Assembly: GCA_950295325.1 (NCBI GenBank)
Contig: OX485806.1
Location: 3,162,001 to 3,226,000, forward strand
Source of the DNA: Polytrichum commune
Taxonomy: Eukaryota; Streptophyta; Polytrichopsida; Polytrichales; Polytrichaceae
Reading direction: 5' to 3'
DNA length: 64,000 bases
The notes under the pieces are model-generated. The model saw nothing but the letters and a program-made list of their open reading frames with translations, made no database searches and was not told where the DNA came from. The position numbers were made by a program, and so were the translations under genes. Positions 20,870-32,852 of this stretch are shown here, in pieces. Each line of letters opens with the position of its first letter. Within the stretch, counting starts at the first letter, position 1.

Positions 20870-21125
20870 TTCATGTCATTTGTGTAAACTCATCCATCAT
20901 AAATGAAAGGGCTTTATTAAAAATGTCCCCTACAAGATTGAAGGCCGATTCATTCCAATTCAACACCATCAGACTAATTTGAGGTCTATAACTTTATTTC
21001 CAGAGCCAAATAGCCTTAAAATGACCATTTACATGTTATAATATAATTCATTGTGATTTCACCTTCGCAAATGGATGAGATTACATAGACACCATGAATC
21101 ACTAGCCACGAAACCCAAGCCGACC
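20870..21125. mobile_element. Probable MITE, about 250 bp, imperfect TIRs
   Basis: The left end GGCTTGGGATTCATG…GTGTAAACTCATCCAT is mirrored at the right by ATGGATGAGATTACATAGACAC…CCCAAGCC. A relative at about 33690-33935 has the same terminal words (GGATTCGTGGTGTCTATG). Ends and TSD are not exact. Confidence 0.55.
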
Positions 21126-21876
21126 ATGGTCTGGTCAAATTCAGTTCATCTTCTAATACCATTTATGTATCTGCACAGATAAGTGGAGAGTTCTAAGAAG
21201 GTGTTGTGTTAGTAGTACATAAGTTAGCTACACTAAATATGATATTTAGTGTTTGATTGTATTTAGTGTTGTTACCACCCTATCATGTTCAACACTAAAT
21301 TTCATTTTTTTGATATTTAGTGTTAGACATGAATGCGCCGCCACCTTCCCTGCTGCCACCTCCTCTCCTACGAAACAATCCTCTTCAATCGCTTCTACTT
21401 CAATCGCTTCTAAGTTTCAATCTACTCCACGGGGAGTCATCAGAAAATATCGAGATGAAGCTCCGCAACTGTGAGGTCAAGGAGGAATGAATTCTGTGAG
21501 AAAAGTGGAAGCTGTCCTCACCTCCAAACCTCTTGTGGTACACAACTTCGCTCCTAGCTTGAGCTTCTGGTTCTTTTTCTTCTCTTCTCTTCTTTTCTCT
21601 CGCTGTGTGTCATTACACCAAAAGTTACAGTGCCTTTGCAGATTGGGAGGTATCATCGGGGCACACACTGGCATACATACACACAGGTGAAGCTTACAAC
21701 AACAATTTTGAGTGGCAATTGAATACGCTCTTGTTTGGAGAAATTAAGGTAACGCAATCAAAGTGCTGGTGTGTACCTGCTCTTGTCTGTCTTTCTTTCT
21801 TTTGGAAGAGGAAGTGAAGAGCTGCACCTGATTGTTGTGCCTTAAGGTTTGAGTGGTGGAGAGCAGTGAGGGCGAG

Positions 21877-21882
21877 TATAAA
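21877..21882 (+). promoter_or_regulatory. TATA box of the U2 snRNA gene
   Basis: TATAAA lies 30 bp upstream of the U2 start at 21907, the distance expected for plant Pol II snRNA genes. I could not find a match to the angiosperm upstream sequence element (RTCCCACATCG) about 70 bp upstream, so that element is absent or different. Confidence 0.7.
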
Positions 21883-21906
21883 GCAGGAGGCGGAAGAGAG
21901 AGAAGC

Positions 21907-22103
21907 ATACCTTTCTCGGCCTTTTGGCTAAGATCAAGTGTAGTATCTGTTCTTATCAGTTTAATATCTGATACGAGGCTCATCGAGCCTCATGATATTA
22001 ATCTAATTTTTCTCGGGTGCGGGCTCATCCGGCAGCTTGCTGTCCGAGCCCGCGAGTGTCGCTGTGGTTTTGCACTACTTCCTTCGCTGGCGCAACCCTT
22101 CTC
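21907..22103 (+). ncRNA. U2: U2 spliceosomal snRNA
   Basis: Starts ATACCTTTCTCGGCCTTTTG and continues with the invariant 5' region, including GTGTAGTATCTG (branch-point recognition) and the stem I/IIa sequence to TTTAATATCTGATA. Stem IIb (GAGGCTCATCGAGCCTC) follows, then the Sm-type site (AATTTTTCTC) and stem III (GCGGGCTC…GAGCCCGC). The conserved TTGCACTAC loop lies in stem IV. Length fits plant U2 (about 196 nt). The 3' end is approximate. A possible plant 3' box (CAGGATAGTGATT) lies at about 22127. Stems III and IV differ in sequence but keep pairing, which suggests a functional rather than decayed copy. Confidence 0.95.
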
Positions 22104-22744
22104 TCCGGGGACCCAAACATTTCAAAACAGGATAGTGATTTGTAAGACTCTATACATACGTGTTTGTGCAATATCACCATGAACGGTATCTGTCACGGCC
22201 TCTTCAATTTAAAAGCAGAAATTGCTGTTTAATTCGATTCCATCATGACAATTTCTACGCCTGGCGTTCTTGCTCGCAGTTTGACGAGAGCGCAACTTGA
22301 ACTGTGATCACATTGAATCATTTTAGCCCTTCTCTCGAATTCCAATTTGGCTGATTCGGGTTTGAGTTGCTCCTTAGGGTTTGTGTTTCCCTTCCCCCGC
22401 TCTTCTGTAGTACTTAATCTATGGCGACCCTCATGGTCTCTCTTTCTCTCAAAGGTGTGTGTGTGTGTGAGAGAGAGAAAGAGATCAGTGAGTAGTTTGC
22501 GCATCTGGTGGTAAATCTTAGGCTTGTAGATAGGTTGCTTAGAAAGCCATCACAGTAAATGTTATTATTTGGAAAAGGTCGGGGGATGATTAAATGCATA
22601 GACCTGTTCTGAGAAATCAGTGAGGACCGAAACATGCACTACCAACTGACGACCTTTTCAATCGGATTCATTATTGTCAACCGCTGAAAAGTGTTTGTAA
22701 TTAGTGCTTGAAGCCGCATTCTTGTTATTACCGTGTTTTGGGGA

Positions 22745-22985
22745 GTTTTGTGCATAATTTGGAAAAGGTCAGGGAGATTTTTGGGCATAATCGGTTGAGA
22801 TCCTAGTGTTTGCAAGTCCAACCGGTTGCATGTTAACATCCTCCGGTTTTTCTTTAATGAATTGGGGTATATTCTATGAATTCCTCTAAAATGATGGGTA
22901 AGTTTCATGCAGTCTTGAACTTCAACCGGTTATTTCTCAAACCCAACTGGTTTATCTGTAACTAACTGCCGGTTCCTCCCAGATC
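22745..22985 (-). repeat. Dispersed repeat R1, copy 1
   Basis: Read on the minus strand it matches the copies at 23020, 26390, 27545 and 53070. Shared words are GAACCGGCAGTTAGTTACAG, TGAGAAATAACCGGTTG, CATTTTAGAGGAATT, GGACTTGCAAACACTAGGATC and CCGATTATGCCCAAAAATCT. Roughly 230 bp. No terminal repeats or TSD were identified, so the class is unknown. Confidence 0.8.
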
Positions 22986-23019
22986 ATTGATTTAGTGTGT
23001 GCCCTTTCCAAACCGATGG

Positions 23020-23240
23020 AATAGGGGAGAACCAACTGCTAGCTATAGATGAACCGGTTGAATTTGAGAAATAACTGGTTTAAGTTAAAGCCTTCAGGAA
23101 AATGACCAATCTTTCTAGAGGAAATAAGAGAATAACCTCAACCTAATATAGAAAAACCAAAAAGATGTCAACATGTAGCTAGTTGGACTTGCAAACACTA
23201 GGAACTCGACCAATTATGTCCAAATACCTCCTCGGACATT
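23020..23240 (+). repeat. Dispersed repeat R1, copy 2, inverted to copy 1
   Basis: A more diverged copy in the opposite orientation, only about 35 bp from copy 1. The pair could fold into a hairpin of about 220 bp. Confidence 0.75.
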
Positions 23241-23909
23241 GGAACTAGAGAAGTGAAACTCATTCGTCACTAACGTGATTAAGTGTTGTTGATTTGGATG
23301 GAATTAGTTTTCTCATCTGTATTGCACTTACTTTGTTGTTCCTTGGTTTGAGGCTTGATTTTTCAGAATTTCATCGTCACAGTTTCAAGATTGCAATCTC
23401 TCATGACTTGGGCTTTCAAAACTTTAATACCAATTGCAATGTTCAATATTTTCTCATCATTGTCAATGGGATGAAACCTATGATTGATTTGTCTTTCACT
23501 GTCGACATGAATTATTACTTATCTTGCGTGTGTTTTGGGTCTTTAAGAATGAATTTCGCTCTCCATTGTTGAGCTTCATTTCTTCGCATGTCTAATCGGT
23601 ATCTTATTCTTATCATTTTGCAGCCATGGCAACCATCAATGTTGTCACTAACCCTCCCCACAGTCTCCAACAAGTTTTTACTATTGCCATAAGAAAACTT
23701 ATAATCACATGGATGGTACAAGACGAATCAGTACATGGTCAACGTGGTCTCTACATATGTGCGATTATCGTATTTCCAATACATTGTCGAGGGCAAAGAA
23801 CTGCGAATCTCGTGCGTGCTTCTCGTTGGTGGGCACATCGAAATCAGTTTTGCAACGAAGGTAAACAACAAATCGAATCTTCACAAATTTTTTACAGCAG
23901 GGGCCAATC

Positions 23910-25118
23910 ATGAGGACTAAAGCAACTCCGAACAAAGGAGCCTTAGGTCATGGACATAAACGCTCAGAATGGGTATAATGGTTATACCCTATATTACTTG
24001 ATGTATTTGAACATTATAAAAAATTTGAAGTCAAATTTTCAGCACGCCTTCTCATCGAGTTAGCTATGACATTTTTATTGGATTCCACCTCACCTTATAC
24101 ATGTCTTTCTCGCGATCCAAAAGACAATGTTTTTCTCATTGAAAAGTTGACCAACAGTTGGCTTCAGCAATTAATGTTTGTGCATAACATTATTCTTTTA
24201 TCACAATCAGGGTGTTTAACTTGCAGTCCACAAAAAAAACGTGAAATTGAAATACACGCCACATTTCATTTAGGTGTGTTACATAGGGGTTTTTTAAATG
24301 GTGCATTCGATGAAAATCTAATCGAAAACATCGATGAAACTCATTTCGTTGTGAACATGAATAATGAGAGAACCTTAGGATTTATGGATGATATTACAGT
24401 GTCCTATACTGAAGTGGTGTCAGGTGGAGACTCCATGACAATGGTCATTAGAATCTCTGGAGGACGACGATCAATGATCTAAGTTCCAATGTTTATTTTT
24501 ACAAATTCAAATGGCAACTATAATATTCGTGATTTAGATGATAATATTTCAGGGGTATGCTATAGGACCGGGCCCAAACGCTGGATGGACCAAATTTTCT
24601 TTGCAGAATATTTTTCTGAATCTAGGGCGTTCCAATCTGATGTTCATGGTCGTTCGAAGGTGGTTAGGATGGATATTTGCACAGGTCATAGTATGACTCC
24701 GCAATTTAGCGTTGTCTTAGAAGCAAAACAATTTATCTTAAAGTATTTGTCACCATGTTCTACACATTTGTATCAACCGACCGATATTTTTATTATTTCT
24801 AAAATGAAAGATGCATGGACTAGAAGATGGGAGGCCAAGAAATTTGATCTCATTGAAGCAAACACTTGGCAAAACACACCATGGACGGACGGTCACTGGT
24901 CCAAGAAACTCATCAATCTGGGTAAGAGATTTTTGTTGCAATTGGCTGCAGATTCGGTTGAAGATATCAATCGGGAGGTAGATTGTGATAATTTATCATA
25001 TGCTAGAAAAACTATGATTGGATCAGGCATGTCTTTAGCTATTGATGGTATTTGGAGTGTCCATCAACTTTTTCCACATCTTCAAGACATAATAGAAAAA
25101 TATCGGCAAATTTTTTAA
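23910..25118 (+). pseudogene. DDE_1-type (pogo-related) transposase, two in-frame TAA
   Basis: A single frame from ATG 23910 to TAA 25116-25118, interrupted by TAA at 23976-23978 and 24480-24482. Sense resumes in frame after each stop. All three catalytic acidic positions appear kept: NIDETHF (about 24330), MDICTGH (about 24670) and YQPTDIFIISKMKDAW (about 24770-24820). The pattern matches DDE superfamily endonucleases (DDE_1) I recall from oomycetes and seed-free plants; the likeness is from memory. A short frame at 23626-23913 may be a frameshifted N-terminal piece. No terminal inverted repeats were located. Confidence 0.8.
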
Positions 25119-26389
25119 GGGCAATTTGTGCCATCTTCAACTTGAGAACTATGTTTTTCTTTTATTGATGTAAATGCAATATTTTTAATGTTCAAATTTT
25201 TTTTTTCATTATATGTGACTTTCACATGCTATGAATTGTTTTCAAAATGGTTGTGTTCTATTTTCAAGCTCAAATGTTAAAATGCTTGATTTTACATGTT
25301 AAGTGTTTGGAATGTTGGATGGCTTCCACATACTAAATGGATCCCATTTTAATATTATTGGTTTCATATGAATGCTAAGAATGTACTTGCTTAAATGTAA
25401 TGTTGAATTCATCTAATGTTATTATTGAATTGTATTTTCCTCCGAATTGTATTTGTTTTCATGTTGGAACCCTCAAATATAAGAAGGTCGGAATGCTAGA
25501 AGATATGTTAGAATTCTTCTTTTATCATAAGACAAACATAATTGGTGTAGTAAAGTCACATAGTAGGGGTTGGGGGGGAAGTAAAGTTCAATGACACTTA
25601 CCATGGGGCGGGGCAAAATTGATGGGAAACAATGCATATTATTCTATATTGTCCTATATATGTATGTCTTTGTTGTAAATTTATGTATGGGTCCAATGTT
25701 GCATAATGCATTGTCATTATTATAAATATCTACATTGTCAAAAAGAAGATTACCCTAAATCTATGACATGTATTTTGTACACCACGGTCACATTTAATAC
25801 CCCTTCTATCCACCCACATGCTACAAGCACAAAAAGCTAATGCATTCTCTAAGATCGGGTTTGGTACTTCATAATATATGACAAACTTCTTAATTGAACA
25901 CTGATATTTGATTCATATATATGGTAGGGTCTGTGATTTAGATTAGACACCAAGAAGACAATGAAGTGTGATGTAATGAAACTAGAATATGACATGCTAA
26001 AACTATGAAAAAACTGTACTTAGACATGACATTCAATAGTCGACACAACCGAGAGTTGGGCCTATGTGGACACTCGAAGTGAAAGAGAATGTTCACTTTG
26101 ACCCACACTTGTAAATTTTTACATCCCACTTCTAAGTCTTAGACTTGAAATGACACGATTTACGTGATTTGCAATTGCTAAAGGGATGAGACAATTCCCG
26201 ATCCAATCCGATCCAATTGTCAGAAATTCATGTCCGTGGTGTCGGGAGTGCGCACATTAGGGCCACATGCCTTAGTGATGAAGCAAATCCTTTGGTAAAC
26301 CTTGGGTAGGGGTAGCACTAGATATAGCTTGGGAGTCAAACCTCTCATGAAACTTTTCTGCTCAAGAAGTTGAGAGATCAACACCAGAT
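25119..26389. other. Intergenic AT-rich DNA
   Basis: No gene found. A segment near 25790-25840 has loose similarity to 59150-59200. Nothing else recognised. Confidence 0.4.
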
Positions 26390-26622
26390 CTATGACCAGG
26401 GAGAACCGTCAGTTACTTACAAATGAAATGGTTGAGTTTGAGAAATAATCGGTTGAAGTTCAAGACTGCAGGAGAGTTACCGATCATTTTAGAGGAATTT
26501 ATGAAATATACCTCAACTTAATAAAGGAAAATCAAAGGATGTCAACATGTAACTAGTTGGACTTGTGAACACTAGGATCTCAACCGATTATGCCCAAAAA
26601 TCTCCCCGATCACTGCACCAGA
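26390..26622 (+). repeat. Dispersed repeat R1, copy 3
   Basis: Runs from AGAACCGTCAGTTACTTACA to CCGATTATGCCCAAAAATCT, with the same order of conserved words as the other copies. Confidence 0.8.
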
Positions 26623-26684
26623 TCATCCGGTTTTTACATGGGGCAGTCAACCTCTTGCTCCTTAAATCAATGAGAATTTGGAGT

Positions 26685-26850
26685 TACTGAGAGGAAAGTA
26701 CACCCCAACCTCCATAATGTCACTCCCTCTCTTATATCCCGAAACTTTGGGGAACCGATGTGCTCACTTTAAAATCTCCCTCCTTGTTGTTACACATTTC
26801 CCTCTCATATATCATGGGCTTTGACACTAAAACAAACCCACCAAAGAAAC
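26685..26850 (+). repeat. Dispersed repeat R2, copy 1
   Basis: Shares about 150 bp with 36640-36785 (CATAATGTCACTCC, CTCTCTTATATCC, GAACCGATGTG, CCTCCTTGTTGT, TTTCCCTCTCATAT). Both copies are in the same orientation. It could be part of an old LTR. Confidence 0.7.
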
Positions 26851-27544
26851 TGATGGAGATTGCATTCTTTTTTCTTCACTGTGGGCTTTGTTGTTTCGAA
26901 CTATTCTCACTAATTTAGTAAGCTTAAATTGAATATGTGGTGCACATTATAGGAGAGCATCACATCACCTTACAAAGTTGATAAAGTATTGTAATTACAT
27001 GTGCAAGGTCTTATATTTCATGATTTAACATATTGGGTTTAAATATAACATTACTTAGTCGATGAGTTGTGTTCAACTGTCCTGACTCCATATTCAATCT
27101 GAAGCAATGGGATTCTAGCATCCAGAGTCTTTATTCTCGGATCTCATGTTGGGTCCATGAACACAATAATGTTATGAACTTACACTGTTGCATCATTGAA
27201 TATGAAGTATCCAAAACGTAATGTTCATGTCCAACAATGGTGGCATTAAGGCATGACATGCATTCAGATTATTTTCAAGGACATTGTTTCTTTGAGAGTG
27301 GCGACAAAACAATGGTGACAGAAACCCATGCAATGGCACATGCGGACGGCATTTGTTTACAGTAGTAAGAGTCCACTTAGATTATTTCATAAATCATCTT
27401 CAACTAAAGTAGTCCACCCTAATTGGATGGCAGGAATTACTCTGATTGAGTCAGGAATTACTGCTGAGTATGATCACAAAACAAGTGATTGTTGGTCAAC
27501 AGACACAGTCATTACAGAGTTACAGAAGACAACACCAAGGCTAT

Positions 27545-27778
27545 GATCAAGGAGAACCGGCAGTTAGTTACAGATGAACCAGTTGAGTTTGAGAAGTAAC
27601 CGGTTGGAGTTCAAGAGTGCAGGAAAATTACAAATTACCGATCATTTTAGAGGAATTTATAGAATATACCCCAATTTAATAAAAGAAAACCGAAGGATGT
27701 CAGCATGTAACCGGTTGGACTTGCAAACACTAGGATCTCAACCGATTATGCCCAAAAATCTCCCCGATCACTACACTA
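27545..27778 (+). repeat. Dispersed repeat R1, copy 4
   Basis: The best-preserved copy, with CCGGTTGGACTTGCAAACAC and CCCAAAAATCTCCCCGATCA. The frame at 27574 is a by-product of the repeat: a similar peptide is read from copy 1. Confidence 0.85.
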
Positions 27779-28284
27779 AGGCTCGCTTCAGACTATGGCC
27801 GAAGGTCGAGAGGCCGTCGATTTCCACCAATCATATTACAAGAAACCAAGAATTCAACCTCTCGACCCTTCACACTAGAGGCCAAAGTCCAAAGGCCATC
27901 GCTCTCCAAAATGCCTACATGTATGGCAGTACTTTTTTACCAAGGCGACTGACTCTCGAAGGAAGTTTGGGTTAGATAAGAATGAAACCCAAACTATGGT
28001 TGAGAGGCCGTCAATTTTTTTTCATAAAAAAATTAAATATTGACAAGATCTTGGCCGTTAAATTGGAGGGGTTGTTTTGGACAAGGAATAAAGTGGGATG
28101 CTCCTATTTCCTTTGGACTTTGGGCTTGACTTTTGGAGGTTTCACACTGTGCCCGGCCGAAGGCTCCAATTCCTATGTTTTATTGGCTATTTTTAGGTTA
28201 TTTCTTTGGACTCTCAACAAAGTTTGGCCACTCAATCCCACGGCCTCTCGACTTGGACGGCCATAGTGTGAAGCGGCCCCAAGT
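27776..28284. mobile_element. Probable MITE, about 510 bp, TIRs about 45 bp
   Basis: Left end GCTCGCTTCAGACTATGGCC…GTCGAGAGGCCGT is mirrored by ACGGCCTCTCGAC…GGCCATAGTGTGAAGCGGCC at the right. The tip resembles the GGGCC(A/G)CTTCACAC tip of the Tourist-like elements at 40883 and 59855, so it may be a relative. No clean TSD was seen. Confidence 0.6.
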
Positions 28285-28736
28285 TAGGCACCTTGTAGAC
28301 AACACATAAGAATGTGCATTAGGTTTTATTGATACAGATACAAAATCCATCAAGAATGGGAAGAATGACAAGATTCTGAGCTCAAGTAGTACGGCCAGGC
28401 TCATTATCCTCACGGAACATTAACATGTAACTGATATTGAACAATGTACTTCCAATTCATTACAATATTGCTCAACAGTATTTGTAGCAATAACGCTAGT
28501 CACAGACAAGATTGTGATGCATTGAGGAAGAAGATTGAAGTCTGCCGAGTCAGACTGCACAAACATTCGGCAACAATTATGTGCCGGCACTCGACAATAT
28601 TCCAAATTTTTCATTGACAGTCGTTTCATCTACTTCTTGTCTTATGTATATGCAACTTAAGACTATCTAAATCGAATAATCCTTTGTAACAACATTTACT
28701 TCAGCGTATGCATGATTTGATTGCTATGAATCATGT

Positions 28737-30844
28737 CTAGCCCCAGAAGCGAGGAATTCCGGCCCGGATGGTCTTTACGATTGTTGCATTGATCCCAAAT
28801 GCCTTCTCAAGAACTGCGTCCGGAATCCCATGCTCAAACACCTGGTTCGCCGTCACCAAAAACCCGGGGTTCTGAGAGTTGAGAGTATTGAACGTGACGG
28901 CGGTCTCGTTGCCAACATTGATCTGGAAATGCTGGGTCGCTCTCGGGAAGAGCATGAGATCACCCGCGTGCAATGTGGAGGCATACAACACGTTGTCGTC
29001 TCCGATGAAGCCCGTGTAGATCGATCCCTTCACCACAAACAGCGTCTCAGTTGCGAGCGGGTGGGTGTGGGGTGGGACGACTTCCCCGATGTTGAAGTCA
29101 AGTCGAACGTGTGAGACGCCCTGCGTGTTGAGCCCTGGGAATTCGAGCACCGTTGCGAATGTTGGGGATGCATTTGTGCCTGAGATCGCAGGATTGTATG
29201 CTGGCAGATTCAACATGGACAACAGAAAATTTATAGCACATGTTAGAGCTCAATGTCTGCTTGGTTGCTGGAACGTTGTAAATTCTGCAAGGCGTTGAGT
29301 GAGATGTAGGTGTACTTGTGATACGTAGGCTGTGCAATGGAATTCGTCTGCTAGAATTGGTAACTTCTTGACACACGTTTTGTGGATTGAGGTAGCTCGA
29401 GCTAGCCGGAGCTCACTTCCTGAAGTAACAAGGGCGTGACCCCATTCAAGAGCAGAAGCGGAACGCTAATGTCACCAAGAAGCAGCTCTTGGAGACCTAT
29501 GTCATCAAGAATCTATGGCGCAGCTTTTTGATATTCATGATGCCTAGGCTGCTCAAGTTTTGGCTGAAATCAATGATGAACTGACACATGCATCGTGGTT
29601 TAAGGATTGGTTTCCGTGAAGATGACGAAGCAACCAACCAACCACATTTTATATGTCTACCAGAATGCGGGGGGCTGTGATCATGGGCCACTAGACTTCC
29701 ATGTGCCCACTCAACACATAAGATGAAATTGGTTGTTTGGCACATACAAACTCTACCCCACCAAATTTCACTTATATTTGTCTTTATTCCCACCAGATTC
29801 TGGTGGGAATACATGGAAACCCACCCTAAGCTCGCTAAAGTGAGCTGGAATTAAATCATGAAGTATGGGCACAATTCTCATTCAAGAGTGAAAGCAGAAC
29901 GCTACTGTCCTCAAGAACCTACCTATGGCACAACTTTCTCTTGAAGATTGACATTGAGAATAGAAATTTCACCCCCTCTATTTTTCAAGCAATCCGAAAT
30001 CACAAGAGAAAGCTTAAGGTACAGCTATGGACTGGACTGCACATAGAAATAATTGACCGCCTACTTGAAGAAGGTGGCACCAAGGTGACATCATCAACGT
30101 TCTCTTTCCACTTCTCAATGCAAACATGCCATAAGGTACATGGGTGTTACTTTGTCACACTTCTTTATCGGACACCTTGTATTTGACTGGTGTGTGAGAT
30201 GAAGGTCAGAAAAACGAACGCCATAAAGGAACTTGTTTTCAAAAAAGTGGACTTATGCCTTCCAATTTCAATAACTCAATATTGAACACAAGTGGGAGGA
30301 CGTCGTATGTATTCAGTTCAGAAATCAACAAACATGCACTTCTGATTACGATAACCAAGTCAGGGGAGGTTCGGATCTTTGTTAATGCTTCATGCTAATG
30401 CAACACGAGTTTTGTTGTGCAAATCTAATTCGTAGAAACTGTTGAAGAACATGAAAAATGTACCAAATAACACCCACATACCTCTAATGTAAACTACAGA
30501 ACCTCTAAACAAGAGACTATTATAACACAAGCATTCTGATTGCGTGATTTTGTAGACATCGAAATGTATGCAAGTGGCTGACAAATCACAGAGGCTGCTC
30601 TAACATATTCTAGATAGATAGTACCTGGGCCTCGCAGGCCAGTGAACAGAAAGTCCGCCGCCGTCACAGTCGACCGCGCTTTGCAAGGATAGCCATTCAT
30701 GTGCGTTGCATTCTTCGACAAATCAGCCACACAAAAATCTTGCAGGGGGTCAGGATCCGCAGCATGTACCACCACATTCATCGCGAAGCACACGAAAGCC
30801 AAGAACATCAACACCACCCAAGGATGGCCAAGTGTCTGATCCAT
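28737..30844 (-). CDS. GLP: Germin-like protein (two exons)
   Basis: Secreted cupin, expected in the apoplast or cell wall as a Mn-binding oligomer; enzyme activity (superoxide dismutase or oxalate oxidase) cannot be told from sequence. Exon 1 is 30844-30625 and exon 2 is 29179-28737. Joined they give 663 nt (220 aa plus stop), typical for the family. Splice sites are CCAG|gtacta and ctcag|GCACAA, phase 1. A signal peptide of about 28 residues ends at VVVHA. Mature-region Cys residues sit in DFCVADL and NGYPCKA. Germin box 1 reads VVPPHTHPLATETLFVVKG (His, His and Glu ligands). Box 2 reads GDLMLFPRATQHFQIN (fourth ligand His); it has PRAxxH where PxGxxH is usual. It ends in RAGIPRFWG. The 1445-bp intron carries part of dispersed repeat R3. 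No frameshift or stop was seen. Confidence 0.93.
30290..30480 (-). repeat. Dispersed repeat R3, copy 1, inside the GLP intron
   Basis: The reverse complement matches 62665-62905 and 40420-40590 (GTGTTATTTGG, TTCATGTTCT(T/C)CAAC, CACAACAAAACT, TGCATTAGC, AAGTGCATGTTTGTTGATTTC). A partial relative lies at about 34330-34440. Confidence 0.75.
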
Positions 30845-32850
30845 CGTTGAATGTCGCGTTAGAAGTAGATTGAACTGAAGCTGTCAGGTGCAATTCGATG
30901 ACGGAATCTGAGCAAGTCCTTCGATCCACAACAATAGAGTGAAATTTGAGCTGCCGATACGTTATGGAGACCCAAATGCAGCTCAGGGGATTACAACACT
31001 AGCCTAGTGTGAGTGTAAATGCTTGAAGATGGATTCAATGGGTGGTGCAGACATCGGAAGCGTAATCAGCAGTACCGTAGAGGACGCTCTACGTCATCCT
31101 TGCTAGCGCCGGAAAGTAGTTTCCACAGTGGATTAAGTGGGTGTTAGCCAATGTGAGTACAGTATGACATGTTGCAAAATCTGAAGGAAGAATTATAGTC
31201 CTTTTTTGTCGAAATAGAGAGCCCCTCTACGGAATCGAAATAGTTTTCACACCGAGTTTCTAAAGAAAGCTGCCTTGCAGGATTGGGTCAACTCAGATAG
31301 GTGTCACGGCCGGAAGTCATCAACCAAAATTTCATTTCAAGCGATCGGCCATGCAGAGTGTGCGTATGAGTTCTGCGCCAGCATACTATATAAAGACACT
31401 GAAAGGCCAAGAATTCTAACATGAATGTTAACCCTTCAAGGCTGGACTCAGGTTTCTTAACTGGGCAACCACCTACCTAGTCTAGAGCAATGTTTCACTA
31501 GACTAGACATCGCTCTGAAATGATAAGCACGGCGTCGTAGATTTAGACGTTTGATCAGTTTTTCCGCAACAGGCCGACCAGTAACCTCAAGCTTTGCGCT
31601 CACTACACCGTTTAGGGTATTTAGTGTCGCTTACTGTTCCGAACTACGCAATGCAACAACTTCTTACTATGGACTCCAGTTTTTTACTTTCAAAGGTTGT
31701 ATAGGTTGTCCATATGTTATAGAACATAAATGACTTCTCTTGGTAAAATTACTCTAGGTCTATTACATTCTTGATAAATAGTTATGCCATTGTGTAATTC
31801 TGAATAGTAAGTGACACTGAATACCGTAAATGGTGTACTTATTCATGAGGAGCTGCAGATCCATTCTAATGCCTTGCTCGCAAGTGACACCTTGACAATC
31901 ACAGAGCTGGTGCCTACAGGGCCTCCATTTCTTTGGCAGGCAAGTTGAAGGTGGTGTAAAATTTTGAATATCTTTGTTAAACGTGCCCCATGCTTCACGA
32001 ACACTACAGTCTACAAGGAAAAAGGGGGCGGGTTGGCAGGGGGGAGAGTCTTGTGACTCTTGTGACATCTCCCAAGAGTTACAAGAGGTGTGTCATGAAA
32101 CATTGTCCTTTGTGTTGTTTATGCGAAAGTGGTCTTGATGGCATGATTCATAAGTGCATTTCCAATGTAATAATTAAATTACCTCAATTGTACTTTAGCT
32201 TTGCCTTTCTACTATCATTTTATAGACATTTGAAACATGAAGCTACCAAAAAGTGGACATTATGTACACCTTTATCCAACGTGTCACTCAAGACTCGACT
32301 GCATTTCATGCTTTACAAACCTGGATAAATTTCTAATTTGCTATCAGAAATACATTTTTGAAGTGAGTTGCATCAATAGGCTTTTCTCAACAAACAAAAA
32401 ATGCATTATGAATATTATTAATCGTTGGATTTGGTATTTGGATTACTCTATCATAATCGAAATCATGTTTTATTTATAAATAAGTGAATAAAAATAACCA
32501 ACGTTGGGCAATCCAACATGAATTTGAGTCCGTTGGCCCTACCCTGTTCAAGAATCTTCTTGGTGCAGGGTGGGATTTACTGCCTACCTTGCGGTGGGTG
32601 GGCTCTTGGCTTCCTACCTACACCTAGCTAATTTTTTCCATCAAGTAGAGAGAAGATTTGTTATGTTTAGGGCATGATCCCTTGGTCAGACGAATAAAAT
32701 GTTATAGAATGACAATGATAAATATGACGACAGGACGCCCATCCCACAATATGATAATCCTTGCAACAACAAATGTCACTTTAATTAATATTCATCTATT
32801 CAACCTCAAAACAATTTCATGTTATAATTAGGCAATTTAGTGGTATCATG
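30845..32850. other. Upstream region of GLP and following gene-free DNA
   Basis: It contains TATATAAAG-type words (about 31387-31394) but at no useful distance from a start codon on either strand. The frames at 31763-32068 and 31990-32328 show no family features. No gene called. Confidence 0.4.
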
Positions 32851-32852
32851 TA

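Noticed and set aside
27574-27975. 133-codon frame
   Set aside because: The first half is dispersed repeat R1 (a similar peptide is read from R1 at 22745) and the rest is a MITE end.
31763-32328. Two frames of about 100 codons on opposite strands
   Set aside because: No motif, no splice context, and they overlap each other. Probably chance.
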